A stretch of 64,000 nucleotides of DNA, from contig NZ_JACSDK010000017.1 in NCBI RefSeq assembly GCF_014925385.1, positions 1-64,000 on the forward strand, in the 5' to 3' direction. The DNA is from Pelagibius marinus. Its GTDB lineage: Bacteria > Pseudomonadota > Alphaproteobacteria > Kiloniellales > Kiloniellaceae. Position numbers and translations under genes: made by a program. Shown here piece after piece: positions 43,880 to 54,436 of the stretch; within the stretch, counting starts at the first letter, position 1, and each line of letters begins with the position of its first letter. A model generated the notes under the pieces. That model did not search any database and was not told where the DNA came from. It worked only from the letters and a program-made list of their open reading frames with translations.

Positions 43880-44322
43880 GTGGCCGCTCGGCTGTGGCTG
43901 CTTTCGTCAGGAACCAAATAAACGGCGGTCCGACTCAAGGTCGGACAGCATTAAGGCCGCCTTCGCGACCAGTACACTTAAGCGCCCCAAAATACTACTT
44001 GAGTTGCCATAAGATTCCAATCAAATCATTCATTAGATCGTTGTTTACCTTGTTTTCAACCTACTGAATCTAAAGGGAAAGTCTGGTGGACGAAATTAAA
44101 CATTCCGGGAGTCCCGCGGAAGGCCCCGGTTGCCGGTCCGGCCGGTCCCAGCGATGTTGGAATTAACCATGACCGATATGCGGCGCAGGCCATGGCGCGT
44201 GCTTTGGCGGCCCCTTACGGCTAGCATTTCAGGGGAGGAAGGCAACCTGTCCCGGAACGGCCGCGGCGGTCATGTGGAGCGGCCGTGGCTGCCGGCGGGG
44301 CGCTGCGGAGTGGCCAGGCCCT
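43880..44322. other. divergent intergenic region between Gly-rich gene and sensor kinase
   Basis: This stretch is AT-rich between 43960 and 44100. GTCCGAC and GTCGGAC (43928-43946) form a 7-bp stem with a five-base loop just upstream of the Gly-rich gene and could lie in its leader. TTAACCAT (44163-44170) is a CtrA-type half-site 160 bases before the sensor-kinase start. Confidence 0.45.
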
Positions 44323-46296
44323 ATGAATGACAACGCCAAGATAAGTCCGCGCAGCTCGAGCGGTGGATCCGGCACGGAGTGGCAGGGCGCGCCCGGCACG
44401 GCGGCGGAGCCGGCACCCCAGAGGTCTCTGACGCCCAGAGCCGTGCGTCCGCTCCGATCGCTGGCGGTGCAGGTGCCGGTGCTCCTGGTGATTGCCCTCA
44501 GCCTGGTGGTCTCGGCGGGGGCGTGGGGGCTGCATACCATCGTCTTGCGCAGTTTCGAAAGACTGGAGATTACGAACGCGGAGCTGGATCTGCGGCGCTT
44601 CGCCAACGCGATCGACAATGAGGTCGCTCAGCTCGACCGGCAGCTCAACCAGGTTGTCGCCTTCAGCGCCGGTGGCGATTTCGACGTGCTTCCGTCGCCG
44701 GCCCAAGGGGTTATGTCGGTGACGGCCAACATTGCCTGCTTCTTCGATGCCTCCGGCGCGCTGTTGTCCGCCGACTCGCACGATCCCGCCGAAGCGCTGC
44801 TGCAGAGCGTCGATCCGATAGATTTCTGCAGCCGGCTTGAAGGTCATCCCAGCATGGCGCCGGCTCTCGCGGGGGAGCGGGTCGCCGGCCTGCATGATGC
44901 GGAGGGGGTGCCCTTCTTCATTGCGGCGGCGCCGCTGGCCGAGGTCGGGGGCGGGGCCGTCCTGCTGGCTCACTACTTCAGCCCGGAGGAGCTGGCTGAG
45001 CTGACCACGCGGATGGAGATCAGCATCGATTTCTGGTCCATGCAGACACCGAACCTGGACGTCCTGGAGGCCGCGGCCGGTGCCGCCCTGTCCCTGGGCG
45101 CACCGATCATCATCAACCGTCGCAGCGAGGATGTTTTGCAGGTCTACTGGGCCTTCCAGGACGCCGCGGGGGAGCCGGCCTTCCTGGCCCGCGCGAACGT
45201 GTTCCGTGACCTGCGGGAGATCGGCGACGAGACGGTGCTGCTCTCCGCCCTCGCCATGGCGGGTGTCGGCGTCGCTACGATCCTGCTCGCCGTGCTCCTG
45301 GTGCGCCTGCTGATGGTGTCCCGACTGACCCGCCTGACCCAGCGGCTGCTGGACATCCGCGACAGAGGGCTGGGCAGCCTGCGGGTGAAGGCGGGGCGGC
45401 GCGACGAGATCGGTGTCCTGGCCGAGGAGTTCGACAACCTGCTTCAGGAGCTCGCGGCGACGACCCAGCAGCTTGCGGACGTCTCTTACCGTGCCGGGCG
45501 GGCCGAGGTCACCGAAGGCAGCCTTCATAACATCGGCAATGCCTTGAACTCCCTGCTGGCGAGCGCGGACGCCGCGCGCAAGCGCCTGAGGGCGGACAGC
45601 AGCGGCAAGATCGCCCAGGCGACCCGCGAACTGGCGCAGGGGAACAACCTGACGGAGCGTCAGGGCAAGCTGGCGCAGTATGCGGCCCTGGCCTCGGAGG
45701 AGGAGGGGGCGCAGCTCAAGGCGCTGGCAGCCGACATCGAGCGGGTGCTGCTCCACACTTCGCGGATCGAGGACATCCTGGAAAGCCAGCGGCGCCTGGG
45801 TTCCGACGCCAACCTGGCGGTCGCCAGCGAGGCCCTGCCTCTGATCAACACCGCGATGCGGGCCTTTTCCGACGGTCTTGCCGAGAATATCACCATGCGG
45901 CTGGACAACAGCCTGATGGGGCTGCCACCGGTCATCTGCGTCCGCTCGGTCATTCTGCAGGTTTTCGCCAACCTGCTGGCCAACGCCGCCGAAGCCATCG
46001 TCCGTGGCGGCGCAGACAGGGGGCAGATCGTGATCTCCGCCGCCAGCACCACCTTCGACGGCGCCGCAATGGTGGATATCCAGATCACCGACGACGGCGC
46101 CGGCATGAATGAGGCCGAACTCGTGAAGGTCTTCCAGCGCTACTACACCACCAAGCCGGGACGCGGGCACGGTATCGGCCTGCATTGGTGCGCCAACGTC
46201 GTGACGAGCATGGGCGGCCACCTCTATGCGGCCAGTCCCGGCCGCGGCCAGGGCGCGACCATGCATCTGCTGCTGCCGCGCGTGCCGCAAAGCTAG
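44323..46296 (+). CDS. membrane sensor histidine kinase with CHASE4-like and HAMP domains
   Basis: This protein of about 657 residues has a membrane helix near 45-70 and a periplasmic CHASE4-like domain (ERLEITNAELDLRRFANAIDNEVAQLDRQLNQVVAF). A second helix (ALAMAGVGVATILLAVLLVRLLM) and a HAMP segment follow. The phospho-acceptor helix reads GSLHNIGNALNSLLAS, the HN-GN-LNS variant rather than the classical H box. The ATP domain is complete: NLLANAAEAI, DDGAGM, YYTTKPGRGHGIGLHW. The start may be ATG 44323 or ATG 44272. No partner response regulator is adjacent. A CtrA half-site lies upstream, as with flp and the adhesin. Confidence 0.82.
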   Translation: MNDNAKISPRSSSGGSGTEWQGAPGTAAEPAPQRSLTPRAVRPLRSLAVQVPVLLVIALSLVVSAGAWGLHTIVLRSFERLEITNAELDLRRFANAIDNEVAQLDRQLNQVVAFSAGGDFDVLPSPAQGVMSVTANIACFFDASGALLSADSHDPAEALLQSVDPIDFCSRLEGHPSMAPALAGERVAGLHDAEGVPFFIAAAPLAEVGGGAVLLAHYFSPEELAELTTRMEISIDFWSMQTPNLDVLEAAAGAALSLGAPIIINRRSEDVLQVYWAFQDAAGEPAFLARANVFRDLREIGDETVLLSALAMAGVGVATILLAVLLVRLLMVSRLTRLTQRLLDIRDRGLGSLRVKAGRRDEIGVLAEEFDNLLQELAATTQQLADVSYRAGRAEVTEGSLHNIGNALNSLLASADAARKRLRADSSGKIAQATRELAQGNNLTERQGKLAQYAALASEEEGAQLKALAADIERVLLHTSRIEDILESQRRLGSDANLAVASEALPLINTAMRAFSDGLAENITMRLDNSLMGLPPVICVRSVILQVFANLLANAAEAIVRGGADRGQIVISAASTTFDGAAMVDIQITDDGAGMNEAELVKVFQRYYTTKPGRGHGIGLHWCANVVTSMGGHLYAASPGRGQGATMHLLLPRVPQS

Positions 46297-46664
46297 CCGG
46301 GCTGTTCCCGAAGGAGAGAGTGGCGGGAAGGGAAAGGTTGGCTGGGGGACCTGGATTCCAAGTCGCCAGATTTATTCAGCTAAATCAGATGCTTGCAAAG
46401 CGCGTAGACAGAAATGTGCCCCCATTCGTTGCCAATTCGACAAGACTGACGGCTTCGCCTGTCCGAACTATTACCGCGGTCGGGCCTCGGTAGGCGCACT
46501 GCTGTACGGTCGCCTCAACCGCTGGAAGCGGTCGTGTTTCCGGAGAGGATCGACTTCCATTGCTTGACTCAATTCGGACTTTCGCGACTGGCCGGGCACA
46601 TTGAGCCAGAGCAGAGTGCCATGGGCCGCGTCAGACGACGGTGCGGCAGGATGGCCGGAAATCG
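46297..46664. other. convergent intergenic region, nothing recognised
   Basis: These 368 bases lie between the end of the sensor-kinase gene and the end of the minus-strand operon. I find no credible gene, no strong hairpin with a T-tract and no repeat. Small open frames here have no protein-like features. Confidence 0.4.
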
Positions 46665-48277
46665 CTAGAGATTTCTCTCTTTTCGCATCATGTCTGCTGC
46701 CTTCTCGGCGATCATCACCACAGGTGAGGCCGTGTTGCCGGAGACGATGCGCGGCATGATCGAGGCGTCGATGATGCGCAGCCGTTCCAGACCACGCAGG
46801 CGCAGGTCGGGCGAGACCACGGCGCCGTCGTCGACTCCCATACGGCAGGTGCCGACAGGATGGAAAATGGTGGTTGCGATGCTGCCGATCTCGGTCATCA
46901 GCGCCGCGTCCGATACGTGCGCCGGCCCCGGCAGAATTTCTTGTGGACGGTAGGGCATGAGGGCCTTGGCGGTCATGATCCGGCGCGCCTGCCGCACGGC
47001 TTTGAGCGCGACGCGCCGGTCCGCTTCAGCCGAAAGATAGTTCAGTCGGATTTCCGGCTGGGCCCTGGACTCGCTGTCGGTCACGTGCACCGAGCCGCGG
47101 CTCTCCGGGCGCAAGTGGCAGACAGAAACCGTGATAGCCGGAAACCGGTGCAATGGATCGCCGAGCCTGTCGGTCGACAGCGGCTGCACGTGGTACTCGA
47201 GGTCCGGCGTCGCCAGGGCCGGATCGGAGCGGGTGAACATGCCGAACTGGCTGGGCGCCATGGCAAGGGGGCCGCTGCGGGTCAGGGCGTAGCGCAGCAC
47301 CATGCCTGCCTTGCCGAGGAAGGTGCTGGCTTGGGTGTTGAGCGTCGGTGCGCCCTGGATCCGGAAGACGGTGCGGATCTGCAGATGGTCCTGCAGGTTC
47401 TCGCCGACGCCAGGACAGCTATGATGCACGGTGATGCCCAGCGCGCGTAGCAGGTCGGGCCTGCCGATGCCTGAGTGCTCCAGGATCTTGGGTGAGTTGA
47501 TGGCGCCCGCCGCGAGGAGAACCTCGCCATCGGCGGTGCCTTCGTGCAGCGCGCCGCGGAAGCGCACGCCACGGACACTCTTGCCCTCCAGGATCAACTG
47601 CTCGGTTTCGGCACCGGTGAGGACGCGGAGATTGGCCCGGTGCCTGGACGGCTTCAGAAATCCCTTTGCGGTATTCCAGCGCAGGCCGGCCTTCTGGTTG
47701 ACCTCGAAGAAGCCGGAACCCTCGTTGTCGCCATCGTTGAAGTCCGCGCGCGGCAGGATGCCGAATTCCGCCGCGCCTTGTTGGACGCCTCCAGGATTTT
47801 CCAGGATAGCCGCTGCCGTGCGACCTTCCACTCGCCGCCGGCACGGTGCAAAGGGCCGTTGCCAGCGTGGTGGTCTTCCGATTTCAAGAAGTAGGGAAGG
47901 ACATCATCCCACCCCCAGTCGACGTTGCCAAGCTGACGCCAGTGGTCGTAGTCGGCAGCCTGGCCGCGCATGTAGATCATGCCGTTCACTGAACTGCAGC
48001 CGCCGAGCAGCTTGCCACGCGGATAGACCAGGGAGCGGCCATTCAGGCCCTCTTCGGGGGCGGTGGTCATCATCCAGTCGGTCCGCGGATTGCCGATGCA
48101 GTAAAGATAGCCGACCGGGATGTGTACCCAGTGGTAGTTGTCGCTGCCGCCGGCTTCAAGCAAAAGGACGCGGCAACCGGGATCCTCACTCAGCCGGTTG
48201 GCCAGCACGCAGCCGGCAGTGCCGGCGCCAACTATGATGTAGTCATAGCTTCCCTCGAGACGGATGGCAGGCGGCAT
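46665..48277 (-). pseudogene. GMC-family oxidoreductase with a single-base frameshift
   Basis: The N-terminal part (from ATG 48277) has the FAD motif [19 protein letters not shown] and the GMC signature [14 protein letters not shown]. The C-terminal part in another frame has AAGAINSPKILEHSGIG and the catalytic end HPVGTCRMG with SGNTASPVVMIAEKAADM. They are out of register near 47782-47788. The reading changes from SWKILEA to QQGAAEFGI, and adding one base (giving Phe) restores the family consensus EAFQQ-AAEFG. Intact, it would be a choline- or alcohol-dehydrogenase-like flavoenzyme of about 537 residues. It is last in the carbohydrate operon, 25 bases after the kinase. A sequencing error cannot be excluded. 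Confidence 0.85.
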
Positions 48278-48302
48278 GACCTCAAGTGCTCCCTGGCCGC
48301 GC

Positions 48303-49823
48303 TCAGGCACTGCCGCGGCCGGCGTCTTGCAACCCGGCCCAGAACCCCTTCAGGCTTTCGTTCAGGCTACGGTAGAGCCGGTAGCGCCGGTCGTAGTGAG
48401 ACTTCAGGCGCAGGTCCGGATCGAACGACGACTTGGGCCGTGTCATGGCGCTGATGCCGGCTTCGTAGTCGGCGAAGATTCCGGCCGCCACGCCGGCGCC
48501 GATGGCCGCCCCAAGTGCCCCTGTCTCCGAGGCCTCGGCGATCGTGACGGGAATGCCTAAACAGTCGGCGAACATTTGCGGCCAATGCTGACTGCGCGCT
48601 CCGCCGCCGGCGAGCGCGGCGCGTTCGAACGTGACGCCGGCTTCCTTCAGCACCTCGATGTGGCGGCGGTGCTCGAACACCACACCTTCGAAGATCGCGC
48701 GCAGCAGGTGGGCTTCGCCGTGCCAGCCGGCAAGGCCGTAGAAGCCGGCACGGAACGCAGCCTCCTCGCCGGACCCGTAGAGGAAAGGATGAAAAAGGGG
48801 ATCGTCGGCAGCGGGCTCCAGCGACCCAACCAGTGCGTTGCAATATCCGAAGGGATCGTCGTGGTGTCCGCCGCGCTCCAGGAAAGTGCGCACGTACCAT
48901 TCCAGGTTCGCCGCCGAGGTCGCACTCGATTCGATGTTCACGAAGCGCTCCGGGCCGAAAGCGGAGACCATGAAGACGGAGGGATTGACCACAGGCGCGG
49001 ACGAGAAGACCTGGTTGATTGACCAGGTGCCGGCAATGATCGACGCTTCGCCGGCGGCGACCACGCCGGAGCCTATGGCGCTGGCTACGACGTCGAAGAA
49101 GCCGCCGATGACCGGTGTTCCCTCTGCGAGTCCCGTTTCGGCGGCGGCCCGGGCGTCGACGGTGCCTGCGATGTCGGTCGGGCCGACAAGGCGAGGCAGC
49201 ATCGGTTTTGCATCTGAGAGTCCGTAGGCCTCTAGTAGATCGTCGTCGTAGGCCGCGTCGGGCAGGCGCAGAAAACCGCAGCCCGACATGTCGGAGATGT
49301 CGCTGACCCGCTCCCCTGTGAGCTTGAAGGTGATGAAGTCCTTGCACAGCATCGCCGTTCCGGCGCGGGCATAGATCTCCGGCGCGGCTTCCTTCACCCA
49401 GGAGAGCAGGGTGGGCGTCTGCGAGGGCCAGGGCTTCTGCAGGCAGGTCCCGTGCAGCCTGTCGCCGTTCTCCGCTGAGATCTCGCGCGCCAGGGCAGCG
49501 GCACGGGTGTCGAGAGACTGGATGCCGAGCAGCGGCCCGCCGTCTTCATCCAGCAGGTAGAGCCCGTTGCCATGGCCGGCACAGCCGATCGCTGCGATCT
49601 GTCGGGCATCGACGCCGGCCTTGTCGATACAGCCGCGGATCGCCTGCCGGGCATTGGACCATAGTTCGTCGAGATCGCGCTCGACCACGCCGGGGCGCGG
49701 CGTGAGCGAGCGGCCATCGAAGGCCTGGAGAGCGCAAAGACGGCCGTTGGTGTCGAAGATGACCGCCTTGATGACCGTGTTGCCTGCATCGAGGCCCAGC
49801 AGGTACTGCGCGCGGTCAGCCAC
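48303..49823 (-). CDS. FGGY-family carbohydrate kinase
   Basis: This 506-residue kinase has the FGGY ATPase fold: [17 protein letters not shown] (phosphate 1), [19 protein letters not shown] (central, catalytic region) and [18 protein letters not shown] (adenosine site). It most resembles L-xylulose/lyxose kinase (LyxK) by eye, and the related LsrK and EryA kinases are possible models. It would phosphorylate the imported sugar or polyol. It uses a GTG start that overlaps the aldolase stop by eight bases. The frameshifted GMC gene follows it. Confidence 0.88.
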   Translation of the reverse strand: MADRAQYLLGLDAGNTVIKAVIFDTNGRLCALQAFDGRSLTPRPGVVERDLDELWSNARQAIRGCIDKAGVDARQIAAIGCAGHGNGLYLLDEDGGPLLGIQSLDTRAAALAREISAENGDRLHGTCLQKPWPSQTPTLLSWVKEAAPEIYARAGTAMLCKDFITFKLTGERVSDISDMSGCGFLRLPDAAYDDDLLEAYGLSDAKPMLPRLVGPTDIAGTVDARAAAETGLAEGTPVIGGFFDVVASAIGSGVVAAGEASIIAGTWSINQVFSSAPVVNPSVFMVSAFGPERFVNIESSATSAANLEWYVRTFLERGGHHDDPFGYCNALVGSLEPAADDPLFHPFLYGSGEEAAFRAGFYGLAGWHGEAHLLRAIFEGVVFEHRRHIEVLKEAGVTFERAALAGGGARSQHWPQMFADCLGIPVTIAEASETGALGAAIGAGVAAGIFADYEAGISAMTRPKSSFDPDLRLKSHYDRRYRLYRSLNESLKGFWAGLQDAGRGSA

Positions 49824-50658
49824 GGTTGTAGATGTCCCAGGCTTCGTCGCCGCTGGCGCCCCTGTGGATCATGGCCATCAGCGCGCTGACCATGGCTTTA
49901 GGGTTGTCGTGCTGATAGATGTTGCGGCCGTAGACCATGCCTTTGGCGCCCTGCGAAATGAGTGTTGCCGACTTCATCAAGACGCTCTTGAGATCGTCCT
50001 TGCCTCCGCCGCGCACCAGCACCGGTACCCGCGCTGCCTCGACCACGCGGTGGAAGTCCTCGGGATTCTCCGTCGGGTCCGCCTTGATGATATCTGCGCC
50101 CATCTCGCTGGCAAGCCGCACCAGCGTGACGATCTTCTCGGCGTTGCCGTCGACCTGATAGCCGCCGCGCACCTCGTTGGGCAGCATCACCAGCGGCTCG
50201 ATCATCAGCGGCATGCCGTAGCGCTGGCAGTCGGCGCGCACCCGGCTGATGTTCTCGACGCACTGGCGGAAGAGTTCCGGCTCGTCGGGCAGCATGAAGA
50301 GGTTCACCACGACGCAGGCGGCATCCATTTCCAGCGCGCCGATAATCGGGTCATCGTGGTTCTGCAGCTGAGACCACATGACGCGATGGCGCCGGTCGTT
50401 GTAGGGGTTTCCCATATCGATGCGCATGACCAGCGCTGGCTTGTCCTTCTCCGGCCGGCCCTGCAGCAGGTCGGCCTGACCGTAGGTCATCTGGATGGCA
50501 TCGGGCTTTGCCGCGATCAGCGTATCGACCACGCCGGCCATGTCCTCGAGACCGGCGAGGAAGCTCGGCTCGTTGCAGACGCCGTGGTCGATGGCGACGT
50601 CCAGGCAGCCTCCGTGGGTGAACAGGCGGTTCATCCGGACTTTGGGGCTCACGCGCAT
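49816..50658 (-). CDS. class I aldolase of the DhnA/LsrF type
   Basis: This 280-residue TIM-barrel protein has a candidate Schiff-base lysine K192 in GADIIKADPTE, and VLVRGGGKDD and GMVYGRNIYQ are the phosphate-binding motifs. The fold matches the class I fructose-bisphosphate aldolase/LsrF family. In lsr systems this position is taken by the enzyme that breaks down phosphorylated AI-2. Here it may split a ketose phosphate. ATG 50658 has AGGAG before it and overlaps the previous stop. Confidence 0.82.
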   Translation of the reverse strand: MRVSPKVRMNRLFTHGGCLDVAIDHGVCNEPSFLAGLEDMAGVVDTLIAAKPDAIQMTYGQADLLQGRPEKDKPALVMRIDMGNPYNDRRHRVMWSQLQNHDDPIIGALEMDAACVVVNLFMLPDEPELFRQCVENISRVRADCQRYGMPLMIEPLVMLPNEVRGGYQVDGNAEKIVTLVRLASEMGADIIKADPTENPEDFHRVVEAARVPVLVRGGGKDDLKSVLMKSATLISQGAKGMVYGRNIYQHDNPKAMVSALMAMIHRGASGDEAWDIYNRG

Positions 50659-52376
50659 TCAAGACTCCTGTCACAGGTACGCTGTTCCAGCGTCTCCGAC
50701 GAGACGCCATGGTAGTCGGCGAGGTCGGCGACGAAGTTGTCGACGTGGCGGCGCCGCTCGTCCTCGCTCCAGGCGAATTCGGCGACGGCGGCGTCGGCGA
50801 CGCGCCCGATCAGCAGCGAGGAGATGTCACCGCGAATGGCAAGCGGGGTGCGCCGCAGCAGCAGGTCGTCCAGGCTGCAGGCGAACTCGGCCCGGATCAG
50901 GAAGGCGATCTCGGCGGCGGTGGTGTGGCAGCCCGCCACGAGCGGCAGGTCGTCGCTGCGGGTGCCGCAAAACTGCAGGACTTCCGCCGCCCGCGTGCCG
51001 TAGAGATCAGCCAGATAGGCTGCGCGAGCGGGGGAAATGCCGTGATCCGCCGCCAGCTTGCGTTCGAGGTCGGCGGGACGTTCCGGGAAATCTTTGCCAC
51101 CACCTATGGCAAGATCGAGGCTCGCGGCCTTGCGGGGCTTGCCGAGGCCGCCCAGCACCGCGTCGGCGGTCTGCTCGGCAAAGGCGCGGAAGGTCGTCCA
51201 CTTGCCGCCGACCATGCAGTACTGCGGTACCGTTCCGTCGAGGCGGTGCACGAAGTGGCCGCGCGAAATACGGCCGGTGAAGTCGTGGTCGCTTTTCGGC
51301 AGGGGCCGGATGCCGCTGTAGCTGTAGACCACCTGATCGGTGGTAAGCGCGATGGCCGGGAAGACGAGGCGCAGCGAGTCCAGGATGTAGTCGCGCTCTT
51401 CGGTTTCGCAGCGCACGCGGGTGACCTTGCCGACGCGGATGTCGGTCGCCCCGGCGAGCACCCGGCCGAGATAGGGAAAGACGATGCAGATGCGGCTGTC
51501 CGAATTCTCGAAGAAGATCATGTGCCCGCCCAGGGCTTCGAGCAACTCGGCGTTGTCGATGATGAGGTGCGAACCTTTGGTGCCGGAGACGAGGGCATCG
51601 CCCGGACCGCCGCCATTCAACTGGGCGATGGCCTCGTCCAGCCAGGCGCCGGTGGCATTGACCACCGCCTTGGCGGTAGCGTCGAGGGCCTCGCCGGACA
51701 ACCTGTCCGTTACCCGGTAGCCGCTCCCCTGCGGGTGGATGTCGGCGTGATTCAGGGCCACGCTCTGCGGCGAGAGGCGGAGGCCGTCGAGCACCAGCTC
51801 CAGGCCGAGACGTTCGGGGTAGCTGATCCAGGCGTCGTGATAGGTCGCCGAGAAGCGCAGCGTCGTCGTGAGCTGCGGCCAGCGTCGTCGCGTCTCGGCG
51901 GCGCTTCGGAACGAATGGCGCGGCAGCGCCCGGCGGTGGCGGGTGACCCAGTCATAGAGCGAGAGGCCGATCTTGACCGGCAGCGCGCCGCGAGGGGAGG
52001 GCCGGCTGCCGATGCCGAGCAGGCCGGCGGCGCTGTTGGTCAGGCCGGAGAACAAGCTGGTAATGGGAATGGTGGTGGGCAGCGGTCGCACCATATGGGG
52101 CGCATTGGCGAGCAGGGCGTCGCGCTCGCGCAGTGATTCGCGGACCAGTCCGAACTCGCCGTTCTCCAGGTACCGCAGGCCGCCGTGAATCATGCGCGAC
52201 GGAGCCGCGCTGCAACCGGAGCAGAAGTCGCCGCGCTCGACCAGAAGAACCCGCAGACCCTGCAGGCAGAGCTCCCGGAACACGCCGATGCCGTTGATGC
52301 CGCCACCGACGACGATGACGTCGAAGGCGCCATCCTGGCGGAGCCTGTACAGGTTATCACTGCGTCGTCCGGGCAT
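50649..52376 (-). CDS. GlpD-like FAD-dependent polyol-phosphate dehydrogenase
   Basis: This 575-residue flavoprotein is of the glycerol-3-phosphate dehydrogenase family. VIVVGGGINGIGVFREL is the FAD motif and CSAAPSRMIHGGLRYLENGEF the substrate loop, followed by the usual C-terminal cap. Similar proteins oxidise erythritol phosphate (EryB) in polyol operons. I chose ATG 52376 with GAGGAAG five bases upstream over a GTG at 52391. It overlaps the aldolase start by 10 bases. Confidence 0.85.
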   Translation of the reverse strand: MPGRRSDNLYRLRQDGAFDVIVVGGGINGIGVFRELCLQGLRVLLVERGDFCSGCSAAPSRMIHGGLRYLENGEFGLVRESLRERDALLANAPHMVRPLPTTIPITSLFSGLTNSAAGLLGIGSRPSPRGALPVKIGLSLYDWVTRHRRALPRHSFRSAAETRRRWPQLTTTLRFSATYHDAWISYPERLGLELVLDGLRLSPQSVALNHADIHPQGSGYRVTDRLSGEALDATAKAVVNATGAWLDEAIAQLNGGGPGDALVSGTKGSHLIIDNAELLEALGGHMIFFENSDSRICIVFPYLGRVLAGATDIRVGKVTRVRCETEERDYILDSLRLVFPAIALTTDQVVYSYSGIRPLPKSDHDFTGRISRGHFVHRLDGTVPQYCMVGGKWTTFRAFAEQTADAVLGGLGKPRKAASLDLAIGGGKDFPERPADLERKLAADHGISPARAAYLADLYGTRAAEVLQFCGTRSDDLPLVAGCHTTAAEIAFLIRAEFACSLDDLLLRRTPLAIRGDISSLLIGRVADAAVAEFAWSEDERRRHVDNFVADLADYHGVSSETLEQRTCDRSLECA

Positions 52377-52440
52377 AGCTTCCTCGGTCACCGCCCCGGC
52401 AGGGCGATGGCTGTCGTGATCCTTTCGGTAGGGCCTGCGG

Positions 52441-53436
52441 TCAGGCGTCGAGATCGGTCAGGTGCGTCTTCGCCGCCTCGCTGATGGCTGTCAATTCGTC
52501 AGAAGCAAGGCGGATGCGCGCCGCCTTGGCATTTTCCTTGGCCTGCTCGGGGTCGCGTGCGCCGCACAAGGAGAAGGTGATCCCAGGCTGCTGCAGCGTC
52601 CAGGCGATCACGACCTGCGCACTGGTGGCCCGATGGGCTTCTGCCACGGGCGCAATGCTTTCCATCAGCTTGGCGACCTTTTCGCGGTTTGATTGGGAAA
52701 AGCGCGGATTGTCGCGGCGCAGGTCGTCGCCGGAGAATTCGCGTGTCGGGCCTATCTTGCCGGACAGCAGTCCGAGAGCGAGGGACGAGTAGCTGAGCGT
52801 CGAAACGCCGTGCTCAGCACAGATCGGCAGAAGCGTCGCTTCGATATCCCGCTTCACCATGCTGTACTCCTCCTGGATCGCGTCCAGCGGGCCGGCGGCG
52901 ACATAGGCTTTCAGATCGTCAGGCGAAACGTTGCTGGCCCCGAAGGAGCGGATCTTGCCCTGCTGCTTCAAAGATTCGAGCGCCTCGACGGTTTCGGCGA
53001 TCGGTGTGGTCGGGTCCTGCCAGTGGGTGATGTAGTGGTCGATGTAGTCGGTACCGAGACGCTGCAGGCTCTGCTCGACCTCGTGGAAGATGGATTCCTT
53101 GCCGAGATAGCGGTGAACCGGGCGCCCATCGTAATCGAAGAAGTGGTTGCCCTGCTGGGTGTGCCAGACGAGCCCGCATTTGGTGGCGAGGATCACGTCG
53201 TCACGGCGGCCCTTGATAGCCTTGCCGACGATCTCTTCGGCGAGGCCCTGGCCGTAGGCGGGCGCGGTGTCGATCAGCGAAATGCCGGCATCCAGCGCCG
53301 CCTGGATCGCCGCTATGGACCGGGCCTCGTCGGTGCCGCCCCACATCCAGCCGCCGATAGCCCAGGTGCCGAGCCCGACCGCTGGCGCTTCGATTCCGGA
53401 GTTGCCGAGGGTACGGGTCAGGACTTCATGCGACAT
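52441..53436 (-). CDS. aldo/keto reductase
   Basis: This 331-residue NADP-dependent TIM barrel carries the AKR tetrad: D56 and Y61 in DTAPAYGQG, K86 in ATKCGL and H138 in YITHWQ. It would interconvert an aldose or ketone and its alcohol. It overlaps the end of the SorC regulator gene by 11 bases. It is likely a pathway enzyme for the sugar or polyol carried by the adjacent importer. Confidence 0.88.
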   Translation of the reverse strand: MSHEVLTRTLGNSGIEAPAVGLGTWAIGGWMWGGTDEARSIAAIQAALDAGISLIDTAPAYGQGLAEEIVGKAIKGRRDDVILATKCGLVWHTQQGNHFFDYDGRPVHRYLGKESIFHEVEQSLQRLGTDYIDHYITHWQDPTTPIAETVEALESLKQQGKIRSFGASNVSPDDLKAYVAAGPLDAIQEEYSMVKRDIEATLLPICAEHGVSTLSYSSLALGLLSGKIGPTREFSGDDLRRDNPRFSQSNREKVAKLMESIAPVAEAHRATSAQVVIAWTLQQPGITFSLCGARDPEQAKENAKAARIRLASDELTAISEAAKTHLTDLDA

Positions 53437-54406
53437 ACTGTACGTTTCCTATGTTCTTGAGTACGGCCTCGGCGGTCTTTTCGTCAAGGACGAGGGAATT
53501 GAGATAGCGCCCGTTCAGCGCGGCGCGGATCGGTTGCACTTTTTCGGGGCCGGCGGCCACGCCGATGGTCCGCGGGCAGCGCGCAAGCTCCTGCGGATCG
53601 AGAGCGACAAGGCGGGAGTTGAGCGGATAGTCGGCCAAGGAGCCGTCCTCGCGGATGAGGTGCGCCAGGAACTCGCCAACGGCGCCGCTGCTCACGAGGA
53701 GTTCGCGCTCCGGGTTCGGCAAGGGGTGCAGATCGTAGTAGCTGGAGCCCGGCGGCTGAATCGAGCCGATGCCGACCAGCGCCACCGCGGCCGTGCGCGC
53801 CAGGTCGAAGACTTCCTTGATGGAGCTCATGGCCATGAGCATGTCGCGCTGCTCGCGGCTTTCGGCAAAGAGCGGCGCATGGACCAGCAGGGTGGAGCCG
53901 CCCAGGCGCTCAGCCAGCTGCGTGGCCAGGTGGTTCACGTCGGTGTAGTACTTGCCCTGCACGCCACCGGTCAGCGGCACCACCGTCACGTCGAAGGCGC
54001 GGTCGGGCTGTAGATTGTCGACCACGGCGCTGACGGCCTTGCCGCCGGTGATCGCGATTACGTCGCCATCGCGCAACGTCTGCAAAAGCTGGTTGCCAGC
54101 TGCCCGGCCGACCTGCTGCAGGGTGGTGTCGGGACTGCCCGATACCGTCGGCGCGACCACGGCCTCGGTGAGGGAAGCGGCCTTCACCAGGCCGGCCTCC
54201 AGGTCGACAAGGCGCTGGAAGGGGCTCTCTATGGCAATCTTCACCATGCCGAGGCGGCGCCCCTGGGTGATCAGACGGTTCACTTTGGAGGTCGAAAGTT
54301 TGAGTTTCTTGGCGATGTCCGACTGCTTCATCCCGTCGACGAAATGCAGCGCCAGAACCGTGTGGATCTGGCGGATCGACTCGAAATCTTCTTTTTTCTC
54401 GGGCAT
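53426..54406 (-). CDS. SorC-family transcriptional regulator
   Basis: This 326-residue regulator has an N-terminal helix-turn-helix (about 25-55, HFVDGMKQSDIAKKLKLSTSKVNRLI) and a SorC-type sugar-phosphate binding domain. The latter has the GDVIAITGGKAV loop and ALVGIGSIQPP. EryD and LsrR belong to this family and usually repress their operon until a phosphorylated substrate binds. It lies inside the operon between permease and aldo/keto reductase. The paired dyads at 58169-58199 and 58247-58277 are its likely targets. Confidence 0.9.
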   Translation of the reverse strand: MPEKKEDFESIRQIHTVLALHFVDGMKQSDIAKKLKLSTSKVNRLITQGRRLGMVKIAIESPFQRLVDLEAGLVKAASLTEAVVAPTVSGSPDTTLQQVGRAAGNQLLQTLRDGDVIAITGGKAVSAVVDNLQPDRAFDVTVVPLTGGVQGKYYTDVNHLATQLAERLGGSTLLVHAPLFAESREQRDMLMAMSSIKEVFDLARTAAVALVGIGSIQPPGSSYYDLHPLPNPERELLVSSGAVGEFLAHLIREDGSLADYPLNSRLVALDPQELARCPRTIGVAAGPEKVQPIRAALNGRYLNSLVLDEKTAEAVLKNIGNVQYVA

Positions 54407-54436
54407 CTAGTTGTCCGTTGAAGGTTGGTGCCGGGA

